Assembly (NCBI RefSeq): GCF_000165485.1
Contig: NC_014623.1
Span: 8,202,893-8,266,892 of the forward strand
Length of the DNA stretch: 64,000 nucleotides
Source: Stigmatella aurantiaca DW4/3-1
GTDB lineage: Bacteria > Myxococcota > Myxococcia > Myxococcales > Myxococcaceae
Reading direction: 5' to 3'
The notes beneath the pieces were generated by a model. That model saw only the letters and a list, made by a program, of their open reading frames with translations, was not told the DNA's origin and did no database searches. Shown here piece after piece: positions 52,151 to 61,158 of the stretch. Every line of letters begins with the position of its first letter. Positions within the stretch are counted from its first letter, which is position 1. The position numbers and the translations under genes were made by a program.

Positions 52151-54672
52151 AAATCACCGAAGTGTTCAAGCGAGCGGGCATTCTCGCGCTGTGTCTGTCC
52201 GCGGGGAATGCCTTGGCCGACGAGCGCCTGGAGGCACGCCGCCATTTCCGCAACGGCATGAGCCTCATCTCCCAGGGAGAGTTCGACAAGGGCATCGCCG
52301 AGTTGCAGGAAGCATACGCCATCAAGCCGCACCCGAGCGTCGTCTACAACATCGCGCGCGCGTACCTCGATGCCGGCCGCACCGCGGAGGCGCTGGAGTG
52401 GTACCAGCTCTACCTTCAAACCAATCCCGCGGACGCGGCGTCCGTGCGCGCCACCATCGCCCGCCTGGAAGAGGCGGTGAAGGCCGCTGAGCCGGCCAAC
52501 CTCGCGCAGAAGCTGCCCATGCCGCCGCCCCCGGGCACCCCGCCCGCACCCGCCGCACCCGCCCCGGATGCGCAGGCCATGGCCCGGCTCCTCGAGCGGC
52601 TGGAGAAGGCCATCGCCCGCGCGGAGTCTCTGCCGGTGGCCGCCCCCCCCACCGCCCCCACGGCCTCCTCCTCCACGTCTTCCGCCCGGCCCGCGGTGCC
52701 CCAGTCCGAGGATGAAGGCGCGGTGCCCTACGAGGAGCGCGTGGTGACGGCCAGCCGCCGGGCCCAGTCCGCCCTGGAGGCGCCCAACGCCACCACCGTC
52801 ATCACCGCCGAGGACATCCGCCTGTCGGGCGCCACCAGCCTGCTGGATGTGCTGCGCCGGGTTCCGGGCGCGGACGTGATGGAGATGGGCGTGACGAGCG
52901 CCAACCTCTCCTTCCGTGGCTTCAACCAGCGCATGGCCAACAAGGTGCTCGTGCTGGTGGACGGCCGCACCGAGTACCAGGACTTCCTGGGCATGACGTT
53001 GTGGGCCAACTTCCCCATCGGCATGGAGGAGATCGACCGCATCGAGGTCATCCGCGGCCCGGGAAGCGCGCTGTATGGCGCCAACGCGATGCTCGGCGTG
53101 GTCAACATCATCACCCAGGCGCCCGGCTCCGGAGACCGCCAGTTCATCGCCCGGGCGGGCGGGGGCAACACCGTGTCCGGCTCCTTCCTGAGCCATGGGG
53201 CCGCGGGCGGCCTGCGCTACCGCCTGTCCGTGGGCTACGGGCAGGAGGACAAGTGGAGCCGGGACTTCGAGTCGGACCGGCCCGATGTCGCCCAGACCAC
53301 GCCCCTGAAGGATCTGGGCTACCGCGGCGCGCGGGCCAACCTGGCCACCACGTACACCTTTGATTCAGGGGTGGACCTGGGCGTGTCTTCCGGCGTCCAC
53401 CGCTACTACACGGAGGTGTACCCGCTCGGCACGCTGCGCAACTTCTTCCTGGATGGCTTGAGCGCCTATGCCAAGACCGACATCGGCCTGGGCCCGGTGA
53501 AGCTCAAGGGCTTCTGGAACCACACCGGCGTGGAGGCGGGGCCTCAGTTCGAGGCCATTGGCCAGCGCCCGCTGTCCAGCCGCGTCGACTTCCACGTCTT
53601 CAACGGCGAGGCCCTCTTCAGCAAGGGCTTCCAGCTCGCCGGAGAGCACCAGCTCAACGTGGGCGTGGAGGGCCGGTTCAAGCGCGTCATCTGGTCGTAC
53701 CTGAGCCCGGGCCCGAAAGAAGAGTTCCACACGGCGGCCTTCGTCCAGGACGAGTGGCGGCCGGTGGATCCGTTCCGGCTGGTGGCCTCCTACCGCATGG
53801 ACCGGCACCCCCTGCTGTCGCAGGGCAAGCCGGGGCTGGCGCACTCCCCGCGCGTCTCCGCCATCCTCATGCCGCTCGAGGGCCATGCGTTCCGGGCCAC
53901 CGCGGCCTCCGCCTTCCGCGAGCCCGCCTTCCTGGAGAGCTACACGCAACTGCCCGTGCCCGTGCCCGGCGTCCCCGGCGCCAGCGCGCTCACGCTGGGC
54001 AACCGGACGCTGCGCCCCGAGCGGCTGGTGGCCTACGAGCTGGGCTACCGCGGCGAGGCGCCCACCCTGGGCATCGACTGGGACGTGGCCCTCTACCAGA
54101 ACACGGTGAAGGACCTCATCGGCCTGTCCCCGCTGGAGCGCATGCCGGCCGGAGAGTCCTTCGACCCGGTCACCGGCACCTACCTGGCCGGCCGCTCCTT
54201 CTTCCAGAACGAGCAGGCCACCTACACCTCCCGCGGCGCGGAGGTGGGCGTGTCGCTGTCCCCCGTGGACGGCCTGGGCCTCAAGGCCAGCGCCGCGCTG
54301 CAGAAGGTGACGGCGAAGGGCGAGGAGGAGGAGCACTGCGCGCCGTGCAGCCAGGCCCCCCAGCTGCGGCTCTACGGCGGCCTCACCTACCGCACCCGCG
54401 CGGACCTGGAGTTTGGCGTGGACGCGGCCTTCACCTCGGACACCACCTGGATCGAACGCGAGCCCGACCTGGGGGACCCGACGCGCATCGACTTCAGCGC
54501 CAACAAGCTGCCCGCCTACACCGTCCTCAACGCCCGGGTGGGTTACTCGGTCCTCCAGGACCGGCTCACGGTGGCGGTGGTGGGCTCCAACCTCGGCAGC
54601 AATCACTTCCAGCACCCCTTCGGCAATCGCGTCGAGCGCCGCGTCTACGCGACCGTGACGGTGACCCCATGA
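52147..54672 (+). CDS. TonB-dependent receptor with N-terminal periplasmic TPR extension
   Basis: The 841-residue protein has a signal peptide (cut near GNALADE). About 80 residues of TPR-like helices follow (ARRHFRNGMSLISQGEFDKG, then ARAYLDAGRTAEALEWYQLY), then a Pro/Ala linker. The TonB box-like EERVVTASRRAQSALEA leads to a plug domain (ITAEDIRLSGATSLLDVLRR, IEVIRGPGSALYGANAML) and a 22-strand-type barrel. TPRs ahead of a TonB box are unusual. The start is GTG overlapping the kinase stop. The 3' end overlaps the lipoprotein start (ATGA). The imported substrate is unknown. Confidence 0.9.
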   Translation: MKITEVFKRAGILALCLSAGNALADERLEARRHFRNGMSLISQGEFDKGIAELQEAYAIKPHPSVVYNIARAYLDAGRTAEALEWYQLYLQTNPADAASVRATIARLEEAVKAAEPANLAQKLPMPPPPGTPPAPAAPAPDAQAMARLLERLEKAIARAESLPVAAPPTAPTASSSTSSARPAVPQSEDEGAVPYEERVVTASRRAQSALEAPNATTVITAEDIRLSGATSLLDVLRRVPGADVMEMGVTSANLSFRGFNQRMANKVLVLVDGRTEYQDFLGMTLWANFPIGMEEIDRIEVIRGPGSALYGANAMLGVVNIITQAPGSGDRQFIARAGGGNTVSGSFLSHGAAGGLRYRLSVGYGQEDKWSRDFESDRPDVAQTTPLKDLGYRGARANLATTYTFDSGVDLGVSSGVHRYYTEVYPLGTLRNFFLDGLSAYAKTDIGLGPVKLKGFWNHTGVEAGPQFEAIGQRPLSSRVDFHVFNGEALFSKGFQLAGEHQLNVGVEGRFKRVIWSYLSPGPKEEFHTAAFVQDEWRPVDPFRLVASYRMDRHPLLSQGKPGLAHSPRVSAILMPLEGHAFRATAASAFREPAFLESYTQLPVPVPGVPGASALTLGNRTLRPERLVAYELGYRGEAPTLGIDWDVALYQNTVKDLIGLSPLERMPAGESFDPVTGTYLAGRSFFQNEQATYTSRGAEVGVSLSPVDGLGLKASAALQKVTAKGEEEEHCAPCSQAPQLRLYGGLTYRTRADLEFGVDAAFTSDTTWIEREPDLGDPTRIDFSANKLPAYTVLNARVGYSVLQDRLTVAVVGSNLGSNHFQHPFGNRVERRVYATVTVTP

Positions 54673-55904
54673 GCTGGCTCCCCTCGAGACACCCAGCCCT
54701 CGCGGGCCTGACGCTCTCCACCCTGCTCGCGCTCGGGTGTGAGCCGCCCCCCGTGGTGCCCACCCAGGACAAGCAGCAGCACATCCGGGCCGCGCGCATC
54801 GAGGGCCACGTCGTGGTGCAGGGCCCCGCGCGGGGCAACGCCGTGGTGTTCCTCTATGACGCCGCGCGCCTCCCGCCCCCGCAGGGCACCGGGCGCCCCG
54901 TGTCTTTCACCGTCATCCCCCAGGCGGAGCTGTATGGCACGGCCCTGCACGAGGCGGGCAACGCAGGCCCCTTCACGGCGCCCTTCACCTTCGGCAACCT
55001 GGCGCCCGGCCGGTACCTGCTGCGCGGCCTCATCGACGCGGACACCTGCCTCATGGGCCTGCCATCCTGCCATGGGCCGGACTTCAACCCCTGGTACGGC
55101 GTGACCAGCGAGCCCAACGTGCACGATGTGGGAGGCGCCGCGCTGGACGCGAACCTCCAGCCCCGCGTGGTGGAGGTAGGCCAGGACGCGAACGGCCTCC
55201 CCCTGCCCGTCACGGGCGTCGCGGTGAGCTTCGGCCCACAGGCCACCGTGAAGCTCGATCGCCCTGTGTTCGAGGTGGTGGGCTCCCCCCGGCTCGAGGA
55301 GGGGGGTGGCCCCCTGGTGCTCCGGCTGCGCGCGCGCGCCATTCGCGAGGGCCCGGTGGACCTGCAAACCCCCGTGTTCCGCGTCCACTTCTCGGACGAC
55401 AACCGGGATGGCAAGGCGGATGACACCAATGGGGACGGGCAGCCGGACCTCTGGCCCCGCGTGGTGGTGCGCAAGCTCGCCCGCGATGACGTCGGCATCA
55501 CCGACGAGAACGACCTGGACAACAACGGCATCCTGGATGCCCAGGGCGTCAGCTATCCGCGCATGGACGGTTCGCAGGCAGAGACACCGGACCTGGTCGT
55601 GCTCGCCGCGGGGCTCGCCAATGAGTACAAGGCCAGCCTCGTGGACGCCGAGGGTCAGCCGATCCTGGACAAAGTCCTCGAGCTCTCCGAGCTGACCGTG
55701 GGCATCCAACCCGTGGCCCTCGATGGCCGCGACCCGCGGGCACCCGTCCGGTTGAGAACCCTGCCTTCCGGGCGCTACGCGGTGATCCTCATGCAGTCTT
55801 CTGGACAGGTCTGGCGCGTGCCCAACGAGCTGGACCCCCGCTTGGCGCCTGGGTTGGGCCTGCCCCAGGTGGACAGTCAGTCCTTCGCCGTAGAGGTTCC
55901 GTAA
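54669..55904 (+). CDS. Lipoprotein with carboxypeptidase-regulatory-like and Ca-loop motifs
   Basis: The 411-residue protein has a lipobox (TLLALGC, Cys24). A carboxypeptidase-regulatory-like beta domain follows (IEGHVVVQGPARGNAVVFLY, then FTFGNLAPGRYLLRGLID). Acidic loops resemble thrombospondin-type or dockerin calcium loops (DDNRDGKADDTNGDGQPDLW and DLDNNGILDAQG). It is the third gene of the coupled kinase-receptor operon, so a role at the outer membrane beside the receptor is likely. No exact family is known to me. Confidence 0.75.
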   Translation: MSWLPSRHPALAGLTLSTLLALGCEPPPVVPTQDKQQHIRAARIEGHVVVQGPARGNAVVFLYDAARLPPPQGTGRPVSFTVIPQAELYGTALHEAGNAGPFTAPFTFGNLAPGRYLLRGLIDADTCLMGLPSCHGPDFNPWYGVTSEPNVHDVGGAALDANLQPRVVEVGQDANGLPLPVTGVAVSFGPQATVKLDRPVFEVVGSPRLEEGGGPLVLRLRARAIREGPVDLQTPVFRVHFSDDNRDGKADDTNGDGQPDLWPRVVVRKLARDDVGITDENDLDNNGILDAQGVSYPRMDGSQAETPDLVVLAAGLANEYKASLVDAEGQPILDKVLELSELTVGIQPVALDGRDPRAPVRLRTLPSGRYAVILMQSSGQVWRVPNELDPRLAPGLGLPQVDSQSFAVEVP

Positions 55905-55933
55905 CTTTCTCGTTTTACTTTTTTGGCTTCTCT

Positions 55934-55962
55934 TTGACAGCCCACGGGTTTTCCGGTACTGT
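55934..55962 (+). promoter_or_regulatory. Sigma70 promoter of the receiver gene
   Basis: TTGACA (55934-55939), a 17-nt spacer and TACTGT (55957-55962) form a clean vegetative promoter. A T-rich stretch just upstream (from 55905) may serve as UP element and as end of the preceding operon. Confidence 0.8.
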
Positions 55963-55975
55963 GCGAATACTGCAG

Positions 55976-55994
55976 TTCAGGGTGACTCCCTGAA
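55976..55994 (+). promoter_or_regulatory. Leader hairpin next to the ribosome site of the receiver gene
   Basis: TTCAGGG (55976-55982) and CCCTGAA (55988-55994) form a perfect 7-bp stem with a 5-nt loop near the predicted 5' end of the message. It abuts CGAGGG, the ribosome site. It could stabilise the message or limit translation. Confidence 0.5.
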
Positions 55995-56007
55995 CGAGGG
56001 ACGGCCC

Positions 56008-56487
56008 ATGACAGCTGCAACACTCTCTTCCATCGCAGGTGTCCCCGGTTCCCGCTCCACCTCTGCCGAATCTGCCCGTCCAGGTCTGAAGGTCGCCACG
56101 AAGATCCCCCAGCGGGTCCTGCTGGTCGATGACAGCCGCTCCATCCGGACGCTGCTGAAGATCTACCTGATGGCGCGCAGCTTCGAGTACGTGGAGGCCG
56201 AGTCCGGAGAAGAGGCCCTCAAGCAGCTCGAGCAGGGCTTGGTGGACCTGGTGCTGACGGACTACCGGATGGACGGGATGAGCGGCGCGGAGCTCGCCGA
56301 GGCCATGCGCTCCCACAGCGACCCACGCATCGCCCGGACGCCCATCCTGATGATGACGGGCGAGGCCAATGTCTCCGAGGTGCGCGCGGTGGGCCAGAAG
56401 GCAGGCATCAACGCCTTCGTGCGCAAGCCGGTGAGCTGCGCGCAGCTGATGACGCTGGTGGACACCATCCTCCCGCGCAACCTGTAG
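56008..56487 (+). CDS. Single-domain response regulator with N-terminal extension
   Basis: The 159-residue protein has about 34 extra low-complexity residues before the receiver (VLLVDDSRSIRTLLKIYLMA, Asp in LVLTDYRMDGMSG, Thr in ILMMTGEAN, Lys in FVRKPVS). It lacks an output domain. Its closest relative in the window is the first gene of the chemosensory operon, which shares the IYLM helix and the KPVS end, so a link to chemosensory phosphotransfer is possible. Confidence 0.88.
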   Translation: MTAATLSSIAGVPGSRSTSAESARPGLKVATKIPQRVLLVDDSRSIRTLLKIYLMARSFEYVEAESGEEALKQLEQGLVDLVLTDYRMDGMSGAELAEAMRSHSDPRIARTPILMMTGEANVSEVRAVGQKAGINAFVRKPVSCAQLMTLVDTILPRNL

Positions 56488-56499
56488 AAGCCGAACGCC

Positions 56500-57375
56500 T
56501 CACGGCTCGGCCTCTTCCTCCGAGCCCCCGGACTTCGGCGCCCCCTCGAAGAGCCGGTTCAGCTCCTCCCGGGCCGCTTGGGCCTGTGCGGCGGAGATGC
56601 GCTTGAAGGTCTCCATCTGCTCCACCACCCAGAAGGCCCGCCGCCGCAGCGCCTTCGAGCCGGAGGACGGCGCCCGCTTCCGGGGCGAGGGCAACATCGC
56701 CGCCAGCACGGCGCCCTGAGCCACCGAGAGCCGCGAGGCGGAGATGCCGAAGTGCTCGCGCGCGCCGGCCTCGATGCCGTACACGCCGTTGCCCCACTCC
56801 ACCACGTTCAGGTACAGCGCCAGGATGCGGTTCTTGGACAGCGTCTTCTCCAGGCGCCGCGCGAGCACCAGCTCCTTCAATTTGCGCAGCAGGCTGCGGT
56901 CCGTCGACAGCCACAGGTTCTTGGCGAGCTGCTGCGTGAGGGTCGATGCCCCCCGGCCCAGCTCCCCTTCCTTCCATGCTTCGGCCAGCGCCCGCTTCAA
57001 CTCCACGGGGTCCACGCCCTCGTGGGCGTAGAACCCCGCATCCTCCGAGAGCAGCACCGCGTCGATCGCGGGCTTGGACACGCTCGACAAGGCCACCCAG
57101 TGCTGGCGCTGCCTCGGGGTGCGCCCGGCCTCGCGCGCCTCGGCCGCCCGCTGCTCCATGAGGGCCGTCGTCTTCGGGTTCTGCTCCACCAGCGGCCCGG
57201 CGTCAGGCAACGTCAGGTACTCGAAGGTGGCGAAGGCCAGGAACAGCGCGCCCCCCACCGCCGCCCCCTTGCGCCCATACCGGCGCACCCACGAGGTGCG
57301 TCCCGACGGCCGCTGTCCAGCCGCCGCGGGGGGAGCCGGGGAGAGGGGGGGAGACGCCGGAGGGGGAGAGTCCAT
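56500..57375 (-). CDS. mtgA: Monofunctional peptidoglycan glycosyltransferase
   Basis: The 291-residue protein has a Pro-rich cytoplasmic start, one membrane helix (AAVGGALFLAFATFEYLTL) and a GT51 domain with LLSEDAGFYAHEGVD (catalytic Glu), RGASTLTQQLAKNLWLS and KNRILALYLNVVEWGNGVYG. It polymerises lipid II into glycan strands at the inner membrane. No transpeptidase domain is present, in line with MtgA. Confidence 0.92.
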   Translation of the reverse strand: MDSPPPASPPLSPAPPAAAGQRPSGRTSWVRRYGRKGAAVGGALFLAFATFEYLTLPDAGPLVEQNPKTTALMEQRAAEAREAGRTPRQRQHWVALSSVSKPAIDAVLLSEDAGFYAHEGVDPVELKRALAEAWKEGELGRGASTLTQQLAKNLWLSTDRSLLRKLKELVLARRLEKTLSKNRILALYLNVVEWGNGVYGIEAGAREHFGISASRLSVAQGAVLAAMLPSPRKRAPSSGSKALRRRAFWVVEQMETFKRISAAQAQAAREELNRLFEGAPKSGGSEEEAEP

Positions 57376-57416
57376 GCCACGTCCTCTCTACCTCACCCGC
57401 AGGCAGGGAGCCGCCT

Positions 57417-58343
57417 TCACGGATAGCGCACGGGCGCGGGGGGCTCCTCGGGCAGCGGAATGAACTCCGTCTCCTGGGGCACCGGGGCGAAGCGGCCTTC
57501 GCGCCAGTCCGCCTTCGCCACCTCCAGCCGCTCCTTCGAGCTGGAGACGAAGTTCCAATACATGTAGCGCGGCCCGTCCATGGGCTCTCCCCCGAGCAGG
57601 ACCATGCGCGCCGCGGAGGCCGCCCTGAGGACAATGTTGGCCTTGGGCCGGAAGACGAGGAGCTCGCCGGGACCAAACACCATGCCGTCGGCCTCCAACG
57701 TTCCCTCGACGAGGTAGATGGCGCGCTCCTCGTGTTCGGCCGGCAGCGAGAAACGCGCGCCCGTCTTCAGCGCCACGTCCGCGTAGACCATCTCCGAGAA
57801 CGTCCGCACCGGGGAGCGCTTCCCGTGGAGCGAGCCCGCGATGAGGTGCATCCGCACGCCCTCGCCTTCCATGAAGGGAATCTCGCTGGCCTCGTGGTGG
57901 AAGAAGGAAGGCTCGATCTCCTCATACTGCTTCGGAAGCGCCACCCAGGCCTGAAGGCCGAAGAGGCCTCCCCCCGCGGCCCGGGGCCCGGGGGCAGTGC
58001 GCTCGGAGTGGGCGATGCCCCGCCCCGCGGTCATCCAGTTCACCTCCCCGGGCCGGATGGCCTGCACCGTGCCCAGGCCATCCCGGTGCAGGACTTCGCC
58101 CTGGAACAGGTAGGTGACGGTGGCCAGGCCAATGTGCGGGTGGGGCCGGACATCCAGCCCCTTGCCCGCCTGGAACACCGCCGGTCCCATCTGATCCAGG
58201 AAGATGACGGGGCCAACCATCCGGCGGTGCATCGAAGGCAGGGCCCGCCGCACCTGAAACCCCTCGGAGATCTCCCGGGTGGGGGGGATGATGAGGGTCT
58301 CCAGCGCGGGATGCCGCCGCGTCTCGTTCGTGTCCCAGCTCAT
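57417..58343 (-). CDS. Pirin-family protein
   Basis: The 308-residue bicupin has the N-terminal pirin metal site ([20 protein letters not shown], then GIAHSE) and a C-terminal pirin domain ([17 protein letters not shown]). Bacterial pirins act as quercetinase-like dioxygenases or redox sensors. ATG 58343 is used because the family starts there; an upstream in-frame extension to 58613 has no family match and would overlap the kinase gene. It lies 41 nt downstream of a convergent boundary with mtgA on the same strand. Confidence 0.9.
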   Translation of the reverse strand: MSWDTNETRRHPALETLIIPPTREISEGFQVRRALPSMHRRMVGPVIFLDQMGPAVFQAGKGLDVRPHPHIGLATVTYLFQGEVLHRDGLGTVQAIRPGEVNWMTAGRGIAHSERTAPGPRAAGGGLFGLQAWVALPKQYEEIEPSFFHHEASEIPFMEGEGVRMHLIAGSLHGKRSPVRTFSEMVYADVALKTGARFSLPAEHEERAIYLVEGTLEADGMVFGPGELLVFRPKANIVLRAASAARMVLLGGEPMDGPRYMYWNFVSSSKERLEVAKADWREGRFAPVPQETEFIPLPEEPPAPVRYP

Positions 58344-58605
58344 GTGTGGCTCCTCGGAGGGTCCCAGCGGCGGCCCCTCATGGACGACATGATGCGGGCA
58401 AGCCCCTCCGCGAACCAGACGCTCCGGGCGGGACAACCCGTTCCATGGCTGAAACGGAGGGTGATGGGAGCCCAGGCGCCGACGGGCTGCCTCCCTCCCT
58501 GAGCCCCCTCGACGCTTTTCAGGAGGGATGCCGCATGTGGCACCCACGGGGTAGGATGGCGGCGCCCGGGCCTGCCCCGTCCCTCCGGGCCCCGGAGGAC
58601 TTCTC

Positions 58606-60075
58606 ATGGCCATGCCGCCGCCCCTGATGGCGCTGGATCCCGCCGCTTTGCCGGAAGGAACGGTGGTCGGCGCCTGGAAGGTGGTGGCCTTTCGAGCCCG
58701 AGGAACCTACGGCACCGTGTACCGCGCGGCGAAGGTGGAGGACGTGCATGCGGCGCCCGTGGCCCTGAAGCTGGCCCTCCACCCCCGGGACGAGCGCTTC
58801 GCGCGGGAGGCGGAGCTGCTGTCGCGCCTTCACCACCCCGCCGTGCCTCGATTGCTCGGCCAGGGGCGATGGAAGCACCCCGCCGGCGAAACCTACCCCT
58901 ATCTGGTGATGGACTGGGTCGAGGGCATTGACCTGTATGCGTGGGGCCGCGAGCACAACCCCTCCTCGCGCCAGGTGCTTCAGGTGCTGGCCCAGGTGGC
59001 ACGGGCGCTGGAGCAGACACACGGGGTAGAAGCGGTGCACCGCGACGTGAAGGGAGACAACGTGCTCGTGCGGCCCGAGGGAAACCAGGCCGTCCTGACG
59101 GACTTCGGTGCCGGACACCACGAAGGCGCGGAGACGCTGACGTGGGCCGTGCTGCCACCAGGCACCCTTGCCTATCGCAGCCCGGAGGCGTGGGCGTTCG
59201 GCTGCCGCTTTGCCCACCACCCTTCGGCCCACTATGCCTCCCAGCCCGCCGATGACGTGTTTGCCTTGGGGGTGAGCGCCTACCGGCTGGTGACGGGAGC
59301 CTATCCACCGCCCACCCACCCGCGCGATCCCGAAGGCCACGTGTGGCACCCCGAGGGAAGGGGCCCCCGTCCACCGGACGAACTCAATCCCCACGTCGAG
59401 CCCCGCCTGAACGCCCTCATCCTGCGGATGCTGTCGGTCCGCGCCGAGGAGCGTGGCAGCGCGGGCGAGCTGGCCCAGCTCCTGGAGAAGGCGGCGGCGG
59501 ATGGAGATTCTCTGGCGGATGCCCCGCTCTGCGCGGGCTCCCGGCGGGAGCAAGGCTGGAGACCTTCCTCGAAGAAGGCCGAGGCCCTCCGGGCCGTCAG
59601 ACCGCCGGAGCCCTCCCAGACAGAGTCCACGCTTCTGACACTCGCGCGCTATCTCGGCGTCGCCCTGCTGGCGGGAGCCCTGACCTGGATGATGACCCGG
59701 AACCCGCCGCTCCCCCGCCCAGCACACGAAGACGCCATCACGATCGCCCACGCGTCCTTCACCGGCGAGGAGCGGGACGGAGGCACGTCCGGGCTCGCGG
59801 ACACCGCCCTGCCCTCGCTCGTGTTCCAGCCAGGGCCCCCCTCGGGCTGGGAGGTCATCAGCCTGCCCATGCCCGAGGACCCCTTCCAGAACCAGCGCCG
59901 GGCCCCCCACTGCCAAGCCCCGCTGGAAGTCACGCTGCGCAACGGCTGCTGGATTGCCTTGCGAGACGTGAAGCCACCCTGTGGAAAGTACGGGTACGAA
60001 TGGAAGGGAGGCTGCTACCTGCCGAGCTACTCCCCTCAGCGCCAGCCCACCTCGGGCAAACCGCGGCCACCGTAA
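58606..60075 (+). CDS. Membrane-anchored Ser/Thr kinase with exterior Cys-rich tail (paralogue of 28311-29699)
   Basis: The 489-residue protein has a Hanks kinase domain: [15 protein letters not shown] in place of a standard GxGxxG, Lys in [24 protein letters not shown] and [19 protein letters not shown] membrane helix ([18 protein letters not shown]) and an acidic linker follow. The Cys-rich tail reads [19 protein letters not shown], then [17 protein letters not shown] and ends PTSGKPRPP. The tail matches that of the other kinase in spacing and sequence. ATG 58606 follows GGAGGACTT. Confidence 0.9.
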   Translation: MAMPPPLMALDPAALPEGTVVGAWKVVAFRARGTYGTVYRAAKVEDVHAAPVALKLALHPRDERFAREAELLSRLHHPAVPRLLGQGRWKHPAGETYPYLVMDWVEGIDLYAWGREHNPSSRQVLQVLAQVARALEQTHGVEAVHRDVKGDNVLVRPEGNQAVLTDFGAGHHEGAETLTWAVLPPGTLAYRSPEAWAFGCRFAHHPSAHYASQPADDVFALGVSAYRLVTGAYPPPTHPRDPEGHVWHPEGRGPRPPDELNPHVEPRLNALILRMLSVRAEERGSAGELAQLLEKAAADGDSLADAPLCAGSRREQGWRPSSKKAEALRAVRPPEPSQTESTLLTLARYLGVALLAGALTWMMTRNPPLPRPAHEDAITIAHASFTGEERDGGTSGLADTALPSLVFQPGPPSGWEVISLPMPEDPFQNQRRAPHCQAPLEVTLRNGCWIALRDVKPPCGKYGYEWKGGCYLPSYSPQRQPTSGKPRPP

Positions 60076-60118
60076 AGGGCTCCCCTCCCCGGAGGAGATC
60101 CACGAAGATGCACGGACC

Positions 60119-60574
60119 ATGAAGATCTGGGTCGACGCCGATGCATGTCCAGGACCGGTGCGGGACATCATCGTCCGAGCCGCCCAACGCCTTCAGGTCC
60201 CCACCGTGTTCGTGGCCAACAAGCGCCTCAACCTGCCCCGCTCGGAGTTCGTCTCCTCCGTGCAGGTGGGGGCGGGGCTCGACGTGGCGGATGGCCACAT
60301 CGCCGCGGCGGCCCAGGCGGGGGATCTCGCCATCACCCAGGACATCCCCCTGGCCGCGCTGCTCGTTCCCAAGTCGGTCGTGGTGATTGATCCGCGAGGG
60401 GAGCTCTTCAGCGAGGAGAACATCGCCGAGCGCCTCTCGGTGCGGAACTTCATGCAGGAGCTGCGCGACAGCGGGGTGATGACGGGCGGCCCAGGGGGGT
60501 TCTCCGCCCAGGATCGCCAGCAGTTCGCCGCCTCCCTGGACCGGGAACTCACCCGCCTGCGCAAGAAGCCGTGA
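60119..60574 (+). CDS. UPF0178 (YaiI/YqxD) family protein
   Basis: The 151-residue protein starts MKIWVDADACPGPVRDIIVR and has FVANKRLNLPRSEFV, VADGHIAAAAQAGDLAITQD, IPLAALLV and a late RNFMQELRDSGVMTGGPGGF. These are the UPF0178 signatures. The fold is PIN-like with conserved Asp residues, so nuclease activity has been suggested for the family but is not proven. It starts 43 nt after the kinase stop. Confidence 0.92.
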   Translation: MKIWVDADACPGPVRDIIVRAAQRLQVPTVFVANKRLNLPRSEFVSSVQVGAGLDVADGHIAAAAQAGDLAITQDIPLAALLVPKSVVVIDPRGELFSEENIAERLSVRNFMQELRDSGVMTGGPGGFSAQDRQQFAASLDRELTRLRKKP

Positions 60575-60604
60575 AGCGAAGGGGCCTCGGCGGGCCCCTC
60601 CCCA

Positions 60605-60997
60605 TCACCCCGTCTTCCGCTGGGAGCGGGCCCGCTTGGGGAGACTCGACGTGGCGGCCTTGGGCTCCATCACCGGCGCCTCATCCCCGAACTGCTGGCC
60701 CCACCCGTGGATGGCATCCATCACGGTCTTGAAGGCCGTCCCCTTGGGGGTCAGCGCGTACTCCACGCGGATGGGAGGCTCCGGCAACACCCGGCGCGAG
60801 ATGAACCCCTTGGCCTCCAGCTCCTTCAACCGGGCAGACAAGGTCTTGTCCCCCAGCCCTGGCAGCTGGGCGGCCAGCTCGCTGTAGCGCAAGGGCCCCT
60901 TCTGGAGGCTCACCAGCACAAACCCCGTCCAGGGGCGCGCCAGGATCTCGAGCGCAGCCTGAATGCTGGGACACAGGGATGGGGCGGGATCCGCCAT
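60605..60997 (-). CDS. HxlR-family transcriptional regulator
   Basis: The 130-residue winged-helix protein has the family start CPSIQAALEILARPWTGFVL with an N-terminal Cys that is often redox-active in HxlR proteins. GPLRYSELAAQLPGLGDKTL and the wing RRVLPEPPIRVEYALTPKG follow. It is divergent from a DoxX gene and the gap holds two palindromes, so it probably represses both genes until an electrophile or quinone modifies it. Confidence 0.92.
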   Translation of the reverse strand: MADPAPSLCPSIQAALEILARPWTGFVLVSLQKGPLRYSELAAQLPGLGDKTLSARLKELEAKGFISRRVLPEPPIRVEYALTPKGTAFKTVMDAIHGWGQQFGDEAPVMEPKAATSSLPKRARSQRKTG

Positions 60998-61056
60998 GGT
61001 GACTCAATCATGAGGCGGCCGCGCTTGCCGCGCCACCCTCTTTCTCCACGCCACGG

Positions 61057-61104
61057 ACTTTCCTAAAGAAAGTTCATTGCCTTTCGAAAGCCCGCCGCTA
61101 TACA
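61057..61104 (+). promoter_or_regulatory. doxX-side promoter with two palindromic operator candidates
   Basis: ACTTTC-ctaaa-GAAAGT (61057-61073) and CTTTCGAAAG (61081-61090) share the CTTTC/GAAAG half-site. TTGCCT (61077-61082), a 16-nt spacer and TATACA (61099-61104) form a promoter whose -35 box touches the second palindrome. HxlR binding here would block RNA polymerase. Confidence 0.65.
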
Positions 61105-61158
61105 TGGGCTATCCACAAAACAGTCGCTTCCTTTAGGGAAGCGCTGAAGGAGAGTCCC

